NCBI RefSeq assembly: GCF_000090795.2
Contig: NW_003546408.1
Coordinates: 56,266 to 120,265 of the forward strand
Length of the DNA: 64,000 bases
Direction of reading: 5' to 3'
Origin: Amphimedon queenslandica
Taxonomy: Eukaryota; Porifera; Demospongiae; Haplosclerida; Niphatidae
In this document: positions 21,252-35,619 of the stretch, piece by piece
Numbering within the stretch: the stretch's first letter is position 1
Layout of the letters: every line of letters starts with the position of its first letter
Made by a program: the position numbers and the translations under genes
Notes under the pieces: generated by a model
The model's input: the letters and a program-made list of their open reading frames with translations, nothing else
Told to the model about the DNA's origin: nothing
Databases searched by the model: none

Positions 21252-23330
21252 TCATTCGTAGTAAATGTCAGTCACAGAGTGAAGGAAGTCTTTTACACTC
21301 TCATTTCTGGCTAGATCGTAAGGACTATCTCCTTCGTCAGTCAGTCTTAGAGGGTCGGCTCCAAGTGAAACGAGATAAGCAACAATGTCAAGTCGCCCGT
21401 GACCAGCAGCAAAGTGCAAAGGAGTACAACCAGAGAATGTCACCGAGTCAAAGTCTGCACTGCATGAACGAACGAGCGTTTGAATTATTTGGAACGTGCC
21501 TTGCTCGACGGCAAGATGAAGGGGCGTCTTTCCAGAGTGATGATCCTGAGAAAAGAGAGAGAGAAGGAGAGGGTAATGCAATATGAAGGTGAATTTATAA
21601 AGAAGACATACAGTATGAAAGGAAGGGGGATACCACAGGTGGCGTGTGGTTAGTCTAGAGGGTTTAGTCTAAGGGGCAATGAGGTAACATCTATAGATGG
21701 TATAGTACAAAGGGAGGGCTCCAAAGCTATAGGGCAGCAGGTGTATTTACTTATAAACTAATTAGGCTCAAGTGTCTAAGCCCAATCAGCCCACTCAGTC
21801 TCAATAAATTATATTTTACACAAATAGGGTAATAAGGTAAATATCCTCACCTCAAGATCAATGTAAACTCCAGCCTTGACCAGCCTCAGGAGTGCATCCT
21901 GGCTCTTGCTTAGAACTGCCGAATGAAGGCACGTCATTCCTTCGTAGTTACGGATTTCGGAGGCTCTCACGATATCGGAGGGACTCACATTATTTAGTAT
22001 CTCTTGAAGACATCTTGAGTTGGCCTGCGAGCAAGCAATGTGAAGAGGAGTGTTCCCTTTGTGATCTTGTAAGAGTATAGACGCACCAGATTGCAGCAGC
22101 TGGGAGACAGCTTCGTTCTGTTGGAGGTGTAATGCCAAGTGAAGAGGAGTCTACACAGAAAAAATAATATTATTATTAGGAGTAGTAATAGTAATAGTAG
22201 TAGCTTGAAAGTGTTTTGTTATTATTATTGTAACAAATAGTGTGAGTAATGGAGATTGTTGTGATGAAAAGGTGTAAAAGTAAACAGAAACTTCATCATG
22301 ACATGTTATGTGCATGTGTGACCGAGGAGGGAGGTGGGCAGGGGTAATTACCTGATAAAGTGAGTTTTGGTCATCGACACTGTTTCTCAACTGTGGATAC
22401 TTGTTTATGAGTGACAAGAGTCTTGAAATCATGTTGGGCTGATTGTGAATAACAGCTTGATGCAAACCACTACAGAAAGACAAAAAAGAGGGTTAAATTA
22501 TTAATTCTAAGCAATACATTATTACTGTACATTCATAAATCATGCAGCAACTATACTTACGTGTCTCCATCGTCATTTGGCAGGAGGAGGCTCAGTCCTT
22601 CTTGGAGTCTTTCCTGTTCGATAGCTCTTTGCTGCAACTGCAGGAGGTGTTCCTGATACTGGCGGGCATCAAATTTCGGAGAAGGAGTGACATCCATGCT
22701 CATCTCGTACGACAAATAGCTGTGACGTTGCTCTTCTTCTCTTGATTCAAAGGAAGAGCTTTGAAATGCTGGGGCACTCTTGCTTGGCATAATAGGAGGA
22801 GAGTCTGTCGCTACAAGTCTTTGGTATTCTCCCGATGATTTGGCTCGGTGGATTTGTGTGTTAGCTCCGGGGAGAAGAACCGTCGAGCAATGATTGTCTC
22901 TCTCGATAATGTCCTCCTCCTCTGCCTCGAATTCATTCTCTGTAGAGCCACGAGCGAGAAAACGTGGAGCAGAAGACGAGGCTCCTAGTTTCTGCCTCCT
23001 TCTCTTCAGTTCTTCTACCTCTGATCCAAGCCCCGAGTCGTACCTGTCAGATTTTGTCTCTTCTGCAGTGTGTTTAGCTGAAACTGGGGCATTAGCATTA
23101 GTCGCCTGCTGGACGAACCCACTCCCAGGGATAGGATAAAGAACAGTAGCGGAGGCAGAAGCAGAAACAAAACGTCTCTTCTGGGGTATGCGTGGCCCTC
23201 CTGCTTTACCTCCTGGTCCCCTGTGGACTCGGCTAGGACTGTCTTGCTGCCCGTAAGAGGAGGCAGGTATGGCAGCGTGTCTTTCTTCTTCGTCGTCAAC
23301 GCAACCCCTGGATACTAGTCTGTAAGACAT
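21252..23330 (-). CDS. IkB-type NF-kappa-B inhibitor with phosphodegron and ankyrin repeats
   Basis: Four exons (22561-23330, 22352-22469, 21851-22150, 21252-21545) give 493 residues. Residues 98-103 read DSGLGS in the context SDRYDSGLGSEVEE, matching the DSGxxS beta-TrCP degron that IKK phosphorylates in IkB-alpha (DSGLDS there). The C-terminal half holds about six ankyrin repeats: GLHQAVIHNQ, TPLHLALHLQQNEAVSQLLQ, GNTPLHIACSQAN, GMTCLHSAVLS, GKTPLHLAVEQGTFQIIQTL and GCTPLHFAAGHGRLDIVAYL. It should retain Rel/NF-kB in the cytoplasm until signal-driven degradation. The ~250-residue N-terminus is longer than in IkB-alpha and is Ser/Gln-rich with no known domain. ATG at 23330 is the first true in-frame ATG; the longer frame begins with TTG. 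A Bcl-3-like role is possible but the degron argues against it. Confidence 0.88.
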
Positions 23331-24162
23331 TGTTGGACACAAAGAAACTTTGTATAGATATCTGCTAGCCAATAGATAAAGTGTATTCAGTGCTTGGATC
23401 GCTTCAGTCGCCTCTTATAATATATACTAAATGAGTGAAAGGGAGAAATCCCTTATACCATATATGGTAGCCCTATTATGTGTCATTTGAATGGTGTTGT
23501 GACAATGAGTGAATGACATTGTGTCACAGGATAGGGTTTTTATTCGTCCTTTCTCTCTTTTTCCCCCTCTTTACAATCTGCTCCAGCTTTTATTTGTATT
23601 TCAAATTTAAATTCAAAATTAATTATACGTGTGCATGAACATGCAAAAATGGCTACCATGTAGTCAACTACAATACATCAGAGGCAATTTTAGACTAATG
23701 AATAGTCCACATTTTAGATTCACCATGTAATAAAAATTGAAGATCTATAATCGAAAGTCCGTACTTTTTTCCAAAAACCACACAAACAACTCTCTATAGC
23801 CCCACACTATGCTCTCAAATCGGTTTGAAACCAGTTTAGAAATACTGGTAAACCAGTTTACATGTGGACAATTTCAATGCAGTTTGAAACCTGACTTATC
23901 TAATAAACCACCTCAGGTAGGTGGCTTGAGATAATCAAACCGGTTTAAGTACTGAAGTGAAGCAGCTGTATTATGTATGCAATGTAGCATTAGATCTATT
24001 AACCACAGTTAGGTGTGGACACAATTAAGCTGGTTTCTGAACCACTTCGATCCAAACTGGTTTGTAGTAAATTACCAACAACTTTAATATTATTTATAAT
24101 AATAATTATTATTATTTACTACTACTACTACTGCTATTATAATTATTTACTATTATTTATTA
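23331..24162. other. Spacer between RALGAPB and IkB genes
   Basis: Holds the presumed IkB promoter at its left end, an AT-rich stretch, and an inverted repeat-like block at 23815-24070 built from AAACCAGTTT / AACCGGTTT words. No exon supported. Confidence 0.45.
23815..24070. mobile_element. Possible MITE with AAACCAGTTT terminal repeats
   Basis: The left end (CGGTTTGAAACCAGTTT, then TGTGGACAA) reappears inverted at the right end (TTGTGTCCACACC and AACTGGTTTGTAGTA in plus order reversed). Internal AACCGGTTT words occur. No ORF. Ends and target-site duplication are not clear. Confidence 0.35.
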
Positions 24163-24773
24163 TTATTGAGATGATGATTCAACGTTAACTGTTGTTGTTG
24201 TTATTAATTCCGAGTAAAGACCAGCCGGGGTTAGTCGCTGACCGAAATGTGCTGACATTTCTTCTATTTTTCTTTTCCTCTTAATATGGGGTGGAGAATA
24301 ACTACAGAGAGAAAAAGATGACCCCTCTCTCTCTTTTCCCTTCTTTTCTTTCTCACCCTTCATTTTCCATTCGATGACGAGCACAAATGTTAATGACAGT
24401 TTGACGAACTAAAGTACTAAGACATCTACTACTGACAACCATACCATCTATCAATGGTCCACCTGGAGAACTAGAGGTGTGTGTGTGTGTGTGTGTGTGA
24501 AAGAGAGAGGGGGGAGATAGAAATTAATTTAATATAAAGGAAGGTAGTGACATTAAGTCATTCCTTTGGTGTTTATCAAGGATGGGAACTTCAAAGCATA
24601 TTATAGCATAATGATCCATTCATAATATTTTAGTTTTAAGTTTATTTACAAGATGTATCCCTTCCAATCCATGTATAGACTTATTTACCCTTTATTTTAC
24701 CACTCCTTCTCATTTTCTCATTCTCTCCCCCTCATCTCTCTCTCTCTCTCTCTACCTCCCCCCACTCTCTCTG

Positions 24774-24813
<40 letters not shown>

Positions 24814-27800
24814 ACCTTCCAGTTTTGGCTGATATTTGATAAAGTCCAGATCTCATTTTATGTATAAACAGCACTGGTAGTGAAGGCTCGCTCTTACCAC
24901 CAGGTCCACCGACACGATACAATAACTTACTCATTGGGACAAGAGGGAAGCTCAGGTGGTCCTCAAAAACCTCCAACCACACGACCAGAACAGCACAGTC
25001 TCTCGGAGGCTGTACACGCCTCCTGGGCGTGTCTGCAGACTCGGCCGTGAGGGTCGTACCAGCAGACGACTGACTAGTAGAGGCACGCATCGGTCTGGAC
25101 AATCCGACTCCTCCTCCCTCTCCGGCAGTGACTTGGGATTTACTGACTCCGCTACCGGAGGGGGCGGACCAGGAAGGGAGGGGCTGAGGGGCCAGTAAGG
25201 AAGAGGGAGGGAGGGAGAGAGGGTCACCGGAGACAGAACTCGAGTCTGGACCAGAATCAGAGGATTCGACACTCCGTACGCTAGACACGGACTCATTGGC
25301 TGATGTGTAGTGAGTGGGCGTAACAAAAGCAATCTCTGTGATAGCGTCGGCGTAGTATGGGAAGGGTCGGAGAGGGATCTGAGCGTTTAGGATCCCGTGA
25401 GAACTTCCACCGTCTTCGGAGGTTTCTGGTCTTAGCTTCCCAGTGAATCCTGGGTGCCTGAACGGGTCAACAATCCAACCCAAACCATGAAGGAACTGTA
25501 TATACTCACCAGATTTGTTTTGAAGAGGGAGCTAGGGGAAGGGAGGGGAGAGAGAGAGAAAGGAGGGGGAGGAAGATATGTGTACATGTACATAAATATC
25601 ATACTTATCATGCATGACAACAACTTAACATGACCACAATTACTCTTTAACATAAGACAGCTATTAGCATATGGTAATGAGAATCTTCCCCTCGTTATAC
25701 CTGAGTCCGCAATATCTCTTCCGGTTTAGCTTGCCCTTTACTGCAATACATGACAAATACAGTGTCGCAGTATCTCGTGGGCATCCTGTCCAAAGACCCC
25801 AGGGAGCTCCTAAAACTAAGAGAGGATGAATCAAGCAGGCTCAGTGACGGTTGACCAGGCAAACCCTGAGAAAAGAGAGAGAGAGAGAGGAAGGAAAAGG
25901 GACTGAAAGCATGGGACTATCACATTGCATAATATTAAACTGATGGGAATTGGAGTGATTTCAAGCTTCTCCGATCTATTGATGTTGTGCTGTGATTTGA
26001 GACATTGCGTGAGAGACAGAGTGAGGGAAAGAAAAATTCTAGGAATCTACATTTACATTATATATATCAGCAGCAGGAGCTAGACACAATGATGACTAAG
26101 AGTGAGTCATACGGCATGTATTTTGAATTGACAGGACGTGATGAGAGTCATCATGAGACACATAATGATGTGAATTACAATATATGTGATGTCACAGTGA
26201 CAGTGTAGATGACATACATATACATGTACATGTACAGTTTCTGTTTAAAAGGACAGGGAAACAGTTTCTTGCCTTAGGACAAAACTCCAGTAGCTGTCAT
26301 AAAAATAATAAATTAAGGACTCTTAATAAAATTAAATATTAGGAAAAAGGAAGGATGGTGCTATTATCAGTAGTGATATCACATCCTGGACTGTATAAAT
26401 ACATTAGTTTCAGCCTAGTGATCTCCATGGCAACAACAAAGCATGTATAAGTGTGTGTACACACTACAAAGGCAGTTGCCATGACAAAGGAAAGCATGTA
26501 TTTTGCCAACTGTCTGTCTGGTGGATACCGTAAACCCCTGTCTACCAGACAGCATCAAATAAAGGCAGATACCATTACATACAGCAATGCATACTGTGAA
26601 ACTTGCCAATGTACAAATGGACTGTACACATACATGTACATGTTTTTCTAACTCTCATCAAGTCTCATGCTTTCTTGATTGTTCAAAACTCTGCAATAAC
26701 ACAACAAGTGCATACCTCATTTACATACTTGGATGCATAAACACACACACCAGTGTATATTACGTACAGTGTCTATATTGTATGCTAAATGAAATAGAAA
26801 GCATCATCATCATAAACAACAAGACAGGTACAAGAGTGATAGTGTGAGAGAGTTAGTAAAGGAGTGAGATAATAAGTAAAGTTAGCGCACGACTGATAAG
26901 GCCTGGGCCATTACCTTCTCTACAATATAAAACAAAAATTAGCGTCTGTCAACTAAACCTGGCAAACCAAAACAGACACAGAAGAAAAGTGCAGGGACAC
27001 AATGTGATACATTCAAGATGCTAATGCTCTTATATGGTCATAATAAGCGGCTCTAATGCCCATAGGAGTAAACTGGGCATTGGCATAATTTGTTTTCGAA
27101 ATGCACAAGTAGCATCTGCCATTCATTGAAACAATAATAATAATAATACAATAGTAATAATAAAGATATGCCATTGTATGCAAAGACACATATATACATG
27201 TATATGCGCACACAATAGCAGTATATGCACAAGTATTGGATCATAGAGAAGAGAGTCATTACCTGTAGATGGTCCATATTTAAGAGTCCTAGATGACTCA
27301 GGAATAGTCTTGCTGTGTCTAAATTTTTCTTGACTCTGAGAGAGAGAGAGGAGGGAGAGAGGGAGAAAGAGAAGGAGAGAGAGAGAGAGGGGGGAGAGAG
27401 AGGGAGAAAGAGAAGGAGAGAGAGAGAGGGGGAGAGAGAGAGAGAGGGAGAGAGAAAGAGAGTACTTTACACAAGTGTATGACATACTCTGGTGGCTCTA
27501 AAGCTCTGGCAGGATTAGGGAAAGGAGTTTGATCTTGGAACCGTTTCAATTGAGACTGGATGTTAGACTCAACTCCAATCTAAAGGAAAGAAGAGGAGCC
27601 AGACAAAGATATAAAAAACAATCATACATTTCTACCTGATTGTTAGTTAATTGACTGAATTCTCTGTGTAGTGGTTTCGAAGACTCATCAATAATTTCAT
27701 CCAAATTAGGAATAGAACCAGATCTACAATCAAATGCACAGCATATATATAATGCATTCAATATAAACTACATATCCATTGTCATACGTATGGTGTGATT

Positions 27801-30800
27801 AAAATAACAATGAGTGAGAGAAAGGTTATGGATATCTGTTTTCAAGTGATATCATTCATTGTGTTAGTCAATCACAGTCACCCCACATCCATAATCCAGT
27901 GATTATTATAGCATGATAAACTGCCCCCTGACTGTTATTCACCTCTTAGCTTTTACTTCTCTCTCCCCATTACTTTTAATTTTCCCATGATGACCTTATC
28001 TCACTCCTTCTCCATCCCTCTCTCTCTCTGCTTCAGTATGACCTTATCTCACTCCCTCTCTCTCTTCATAGCTGGATCATGATGATAATATTATAATTAT
28101 ATAATTCTTCCTCTTTCAATTCAGGCCTGGATCACTCTTTCTCTTTTTCCTTCTCTCCTTATGACCTTTTCCCCTCTCCCTCCCTTATTTCTTAAAATTA
28201 TATATATATATATATATATATAACAAGGACTTCTTCTCTATAATAAGGAAATCTCAATCTAGTAATGTCCCAATCACCATACAAAATAGCTCTTCTCTCA
28301 GGATGTACATGTACACGTTACACACAGGTAGCTACATGAATTGCTTCATGATAGTAAAGGTCACCCCATCAATTCCTTAAATTCCTTCTTATTATTATCA
28401 TAATACATGGACGTACAAATTGTACATAAATACGCATTAGATGCACGATAAGCAAACAGTATAGGAGATGTAGTGAAGAGGAAGAGCCCGTGTGGGAGGA
28501 AATGCAAGGGGAGAAAAGATAAAAGAAGCTATAATAGCATAGGGCTTGTAGCAAAATAAATTCATACTAAAATGTGACATCATATTTAGGAATAATTAGT
28601 GGTATGCATATGCACATGCATGATAATGAAAGGATATCTATAAAGTCACATGCTAATGACATCATGACATAGACTCTGGATGTTACAACATATGATTACA
28701 TTACATAGCATTTCAACCTATTTGCAACTTCATATCCTACGAACATGGACCTACGAACTAGTACAAGTATAATCACCGTTGCTTGTTAATCAAAACTTCA
28801 AAAATGTTTAGAAAAGCAATGACATCAGATAGAGGACAAACAGGCAAGAAAATGCCTTACAGGAAATATTTATTAAATATAATATTAAATCATTGTTATT
28901 ATTAATTTTTCCTACGATATCTACTCATCAATACCACACAAATGTACAGCACGCATATGATAATCATTATATCATATTGGACTGAGTTCAGTAGTAAGCA
29001 TTTGTAACAGGGTAAGTACAATATAACTCGAACCGTCCCCCCCCCACACACATGCAATATAGAACAGTTGAAAGTATAGGATATACAGTTGCACTATACG
29101 CTAGCCAATATAGAGGTATAATGTTCTTAGGGGGTAAGTACAGTTCCTGATAGTTCATAGTATTCAAATTACAGTCACTCATCAAGGCAGCTGCATATCT
29201 GGTAGTACATTACCAAAGGTAATGAACCTTACTATTATTATGCTACAATATTATTGCTAAAGGTAATCAACCTTATTATTATTACCAGAGCTTACGACAG
29301 GATCATAGTGGCCATGCAGCATTTTGTCAGTGGATTGTCAAAGTTGCTATAAATCTCGCCAAAAACCTATACTATAGTACAGGGGCAATTTGACAAAATC
29401 ACAAAAAGAGAAATCTCCATTAAAAATTTTTTTCCTGATACATACACATGTTCTTATGTTGTGTATCAACTTTGAGCTGATTCCAATTAAATTTGGATTT
29501 TTCCTGAATTATTTAAGTTACTCTAAAATCAGGTAAAAGTCCCTGTACTATAGTACATGGTCTCGGGCCAAAATTCGCCAAAATCGAAAAGGAGAGAATT
29601 CTACATTTTTATAATTTTTTCTGATACATATACATGTTCTAATGTTGTACATCAACTTTGGACTGATTCCAATCAAATTTGGATTTTTTTTTTACAAATT
29701 TTTAAAGTTGCTCCAAATGCCATGTACTGTATTGTAGTGCTTGTCAGCTCATGAAGCTCATGCTGTTAGCTCACTTAGCATGCTTTGTGGGAAGCCCTGA
29801 TTATTACACATGGCTAGGTAGACAGATTATACAAGTACAAATGTTTGTTTACAATTTTACAAGTACACGTAGCTCTCCTTCTCTCCCTCTTTCTCTTGCA
29901 TTATTAATCTCACGTACAACTTCAATCCATTGATCTTTCCTCCGTCCGGCCAAGGAGGGCGAACCAAATTTGGACAAGAAGGAGAAGTGGCTAGAGGAGT
30001 TGGACGAGGCTGACTTTTTAGATGCAAAGTTGAAGGCTAAAAAAAATAAAATATCAGCATTATAAAATATTAGTATTTAGTAATAATAATAAGTAACACT
30101 CATGATACATGCTATAAAAGCTCCATAGTTAAATGTACACAAGAACTGATGGTAAATAAATAGATTATAATTAAATGAACACAAGGACACATATAACATA
30201 CAGAATCACTGCAAATATTGAACTAGAAAGGGAGGGGAGGGAAGGGAGGGTTTAGCAACAATGCAACATCAATGAATGATCAATGAAATTCCATGAATGC
30301 TCTGAGAGAGTATAAGCAGGTAGGCAATTAGCATGTACTCCCCCTTACTGCAAATGCAGTGTTTATACATGTACAGGTAAATACTAGGTAACAAGGTTAA
30401 AATATAAACTATGCCTATTCCCTTAAATGAAAATGAGGGAAGCACTGTAATAAACATGCTATAGACTCACATTGTGGCTTCTTGGATGATGTCGTAACTG
30501 AACAGTCCAAACTTGTCTACTTGAAGGACCTCTAATTACTCCAGTGACAGTAGGAAGAGTGCCTGAGAAAGAGGGAGAGAGGGGGACATTATACAAGAGT
30601 TCACAAGAGGGTAAGAGAGATACTAAAGGTGAGTGCATGACATTCTGTGAGTGGATGACCAAACAAATGGTCAGAGAAAGAGAGATAAGGGGAAGAAACT
30701 AAAGGTCATATACTCATATTAATAAAACAAACTGACACAAGACTAATGACATCATTACAACAGGCAGTTTATAGTACATAAAACAATGTAGTACAATCGC

Positions 30801-33800
30801 AATACATTACAGTATGGTCACTGTGTGTGACTCTGTAGTACTACCTTCCTCTTCACTGAATGACCCTTCTAGTAATCCCAATATCAATGAGTTATCAATC
30901 AAGAAATAACGAAACTTTGGCTAAAGAAAAAAAGAGAGAGAGAACAAATAAAAATATGATTTATAACCTAAAGGCATGTACACTGCACTGTGGTAGATAC
31001 AGTGACATCACATGACATCACAGGTACCTATGCATAGCTAGCTTGAATGGAACTATAGACTTTATTATATCAGGAGGGGCGTGAGAAACAGAACTGACAT
31101 TACATTATTAATAGCCGTAGCAATACGTGTACATGTACATGTAATTCTTATACATGCATTACTGATACTATTAACTATACCGTTTTATGGTAGTAATCAG
31201 ATTGTTAGCCTGTACACACCCAATTACGAGTCTTACAACAAAAACTATATCAGCTAATTGAATTATGATTGGATTATCATTGGCTTCTAACAGGCAGAGT
31301 AATAGTAAATGGTAACTACAATAGTACTTGTACGCATAGCAATGCTGATAATAAAAAAACAATTTACACTATGTCTCATGCCCATCTGTCTGCCTGTCTT
31401 TCTACATTTCTAGAGTGTTCCCTCTCTCTCTCACTCTTTCTTTCACTCTTACTATAGCATGCCATAATAATGAAGTAACAGGTCTCACTTTATTCCATAA
31501 AAGGGCATCCTCTTACTACAAATTACATAAGCAACTAAGGTATTAATACCAACTGAGCAGTTAACCAAAAAAATGCTCACGATTTGACAAATAAAGGTCT
31601 TTTTCTCCTAATAAGTACACAGTGAGGCGCTATTGATAGGCAAAAATAAAAGTGTTTCCTAAACGGGGAGGATCCAATTTACAAAACAACTGAAGAACAA
31701 CAACAACAACTCCTTACGCCGAAAAACAAACCTTATAAGGCCAAGAGTCGTTCAAACATTTTAAATTATTTATGACACGAACCATGTATTAATAATTATT
31801 GTGGTGTCATCTTGTCCAGAATACCATAAAAGATATTTTTTAAATGATGTTTCTTGTTGCATGCATTGATGTCCTTATGTAGAAAGTTTGAATCAATTCT
31901 GACAACAAATAACTATAATAATTAGTATATCCTTTCCAAATGATAATTGGCTCAGAAAGCGTGTTCTTATACATAATGATGCCCTTATGCTAAGTTGGAG
32001 TCCATTCTGCTTAAGCTACAGCTATAATGCACTATTGTAACCAGCCATTCCTTGAAATGATTTGCCTCCTTTAGCTAAACTATTTGATGCCCTTATGCTA
32101 AGTTGGAGTCCATTCTGCTTAAGCTACAGCTATAATGCACTACTGTAACCATCCATTCCTTGAAATGATTTGTCTCCTTTAGCTAAACTATTAATAATTG
32201 CTTCAATAAGATTTCTGTGATCAGTCAACGTTGACTATGATGAATGCATTACGATGAGGATTTTTTTGTGAGGAAAGTTTTGCTTAGTGTCAGAATGATT
32301 CAGAAAATTTGCTCACTTTATTAGAAATCAGAACTAACGCATACCGTACAATACCAACACTACATAATGGAATTATGCAGTCCTGGTATGTACATTATTA
32401 CGCGTGTTGTTTAAATATATGAATATATACACACACATACATTATCATCCATGCGTGCGTGTATATACACATGTGCAGTGACCATTTTAGGACCAATATG
32501 GGATGTTTGTTGCCACGTAGTGGCCCTAATGGAATGAGTAAGGGTCTTGTATGAGAGATTTTTCATGTTTGCATAAACAGGGAGAGAGGCTGAGATCATA
32601 CTAATTAGTATATTAAAAAGAGCACTAAGTGCTGCCTAGCTGAGACAGATTGAAAAAGAAGAATGAACAAAGAGAGGGTGAGTCCTAGGTCAATGATATT
32701 AGGTCAATGATATGCAAGGGCTTTTGGACTTATTGTTATTCTACCAGTACAGGGTAGAAGTGAAATAACACAAAGTTCATTGAAAGAGAGACAGACAGAC
32801 GGACAACAGTAGAAGATAAACAAACTGAGTAACTATAAGTGCCTGTAAAGCGAAAGGGAAAGAAAGGGAATGAGAAAGAATAATAATAATAATTGTTAAG
32901 ACATAAAGTCTACCCTCAAACAATGCATGGAGATAAGAGAGAGGAGGGGGAAGGAGGCATGGGAAAATAAAAAGAGGGAAATGACTGTGGGAGAGTAGAG
33001 CTAGTTGGGAGTATAGTCATCCCATTTCCCTCAAATAAGGAAAGGAATGTTCAATTTGGCAGTATCTAGAGGTCATGACAAGTACATGGAAGCAGATTAG
33101 TGTCATTTAGTGATCCCAGTTCCCTTAAAAAAAGGAAAGAAATATTCAATCTGGCAGTAGCCAGAGGTCATGACAAGTACATGGAAGCAGATTAGTGTCA
33201 TTTAGTGATCCCAGTTCCCTTAAAAAAAGGAAAGGCAAATTAAATTTTGGCATTAGCCAGAGGTCATGACAAGTTCATGTACATGTATATGAAGACATAA
33301 TAATTACAACCGAACAAAGGGGGAGAGAGGAGAATAAGGCAAAGGGAACCTATTACACAATAGTAAGTAAGCTATGAAAGGTAATAGCAATTGCAACAGT
33401 AATCAACAAGGATGGTAGTATTGTAGTGTTGGTGATAATCATAACATGAAACAGGCTATGCTTCAATCCTTCCTTACAAAGAAATACCGACTTACTATTG
33501 TTGTTGGTGGCGATTTGGTATTGTTTGTTATTAGCTGTTTTATGAGTTCTTCTTCAGTGAGGAGGGAGCCACCAGCTGCCGGCCCACATGGAGAAGGAAA
33601 TGAGCCCTAAAAAGGGAGAGGAGACAGAGAGAGGGGGAGATAATGAAAGAGGGTATCTTAGAGTAAACAGGATCACTTTGTCATGTCGTTTATGCCAAAG
33701 GCAATCATGCTTGTATGAGTGACTTGGTATGTGTACACACAAAGCGTGTGCATGTAGAAAGCATGTATGTGTGTGTTTCAACAAAAAGGTATTAAATATT

Positions 33801-35548
33801 ACCGTTTTGATGTCATTGAATATAAATATAATTACACATTACCAGACAACACATGTGTACAACACATCCTCATTATTGTGACTGACAGTACATTGTAATT
33901 ATGAACAAAGGAAAGTCTGCAATGTGTGTATTAAATGTGTGTGAATAATTCTATCTTTGGTTGGTTGTGTGTGTGTGTTTGTGTACCCTCTCTGGGTTAA
34001 TAGGACGTGTATTTGCACTATAACAAGGTTCAGGTCAGAGGAGAGGTGCAAGTATTAGGTTTGTTGTTGTTGGTGCTGGATATCCTTAACATCATGCATT
34101 GCTTGAGGGCGATTACACAATAGGTCCATAGAGCTCTGTATGAAGCAGAGCTCTATGCATGACAATGCACTCATTAATGAATAATGAGTGCATTGTCATG
34201 CTCCATAGCCATTGCAAAGCAGACAACACTTCGTTTTTTTTAAAGTTATATCGTATAGTGGTTTTTTGGGAGGGATTTATTTTGGTAAACTTGTAAATGG
34301 CAGTTTTTAATTTGGCGATTTTTTGTGTACACATGCATTACTGAGCATGCACAATAATGACTAGCAGTTTTAATATTGGGGATTCCACTTGCAAAACTGC
34401 CAAAATAAAAATAAAAAACACTATACATACAGTACTTTTCTAGAAATCAGCTTTTATTAGAAGAATAAAAAAAAAACAAAAAAAATCTGGTCTGATTAAT
34501 ATTGGCCGGGCTGGTGAATGAAGCCTATTCACAGACGTTATCCCACTACCGCTCAGCACGGAACCTTTTGCCTGCTCCCGCTAGGGCCTGGGCCGATACG
34601 GTTCTCATTATGCAACCTGGACATCACCGGACTCCTCCGCGATACCCATATTGATGCCAAACCTAGTGCGGGCGTCCGCTCAACATAGAGCAGCACCCCC
34701 CAGGAGTCCCGACCTCAAACCATCCACAGACCTCAGCCCTGCAGGTAGCTACAGTTACAGGCACACGCCACAGCGCCCAGCTGAGAAACCACCTTACAAA
34801 TTTGGATAGTAAATCCAAACTACACTGCATAGTGGAGAAGAAAACCCACTTAGTTTTAAAGGCAGAAATTATAACATTGCAAATGCAACATTTAATAAAA
34901 AATGGAAATAAGGTTTAGTAAAATTACAACTGATCGCTCCTACAAAACTTACAAATTTTTCCATTATACAGTAGAGGAGAAACTCGGCCATTTCTCCTAC
35001 TCTGCCAGATATTGGTCTCAACTCTTTGTCACCTATACACGCACACACACGTCACACAAAATATTACATTATTATTTAAAAAAAAACAACAACAAATTTA
35101 TCTTCTTTTAAACTCCTTCCCTGAGTTCCCTCCACCACTGCTTCTAAAAATTAACACAAAAAGTTACATTTTACCTTTTAAAATGACGCCAGTCTCGCTC
35201 TAAAACCAACAGAAACAATGACATGATGATTGCTACCATGAGCAAACTAAAAACCACGCACCTTTGAAAATGTACCAGTAATCCCAAACTCCGTCACTCT
35301 CAAAATTGACGCCAAACAAAACTAGAGCAATGAGAACGAGTCTAGCCATCATTGGTATGAGAGGGTGTCCTACCTCATGGGCTAGAAGATGAGGGTGCTC
35401 CATTATCCATATGATGAGTGTGATGAAACCAGCAACAATGGACGTGTGGAGACTCTTTGTCTGGAGGAATGGTTTCTGCTGGGACTGAGACTCAATGAAC
35501 TCGCAGACCCACTGGACGGCATCACGACAACCAACATGAGCTACCAGA

Positions 35549-35619
<71 letters not shown>

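Noticed and set aside
23331-23372. Upstream extension of the IkB protein
   Set aside because: The longer frame begins at TTG, not ATG; the first true ATG is at 23330.
34487-34781. Alu-like SINE instead of 7SL
   Set aside because: The S domain is complete and a Pol III terminator follows; an Alu-type SINE would keep only the ends and a poly(A) tail.
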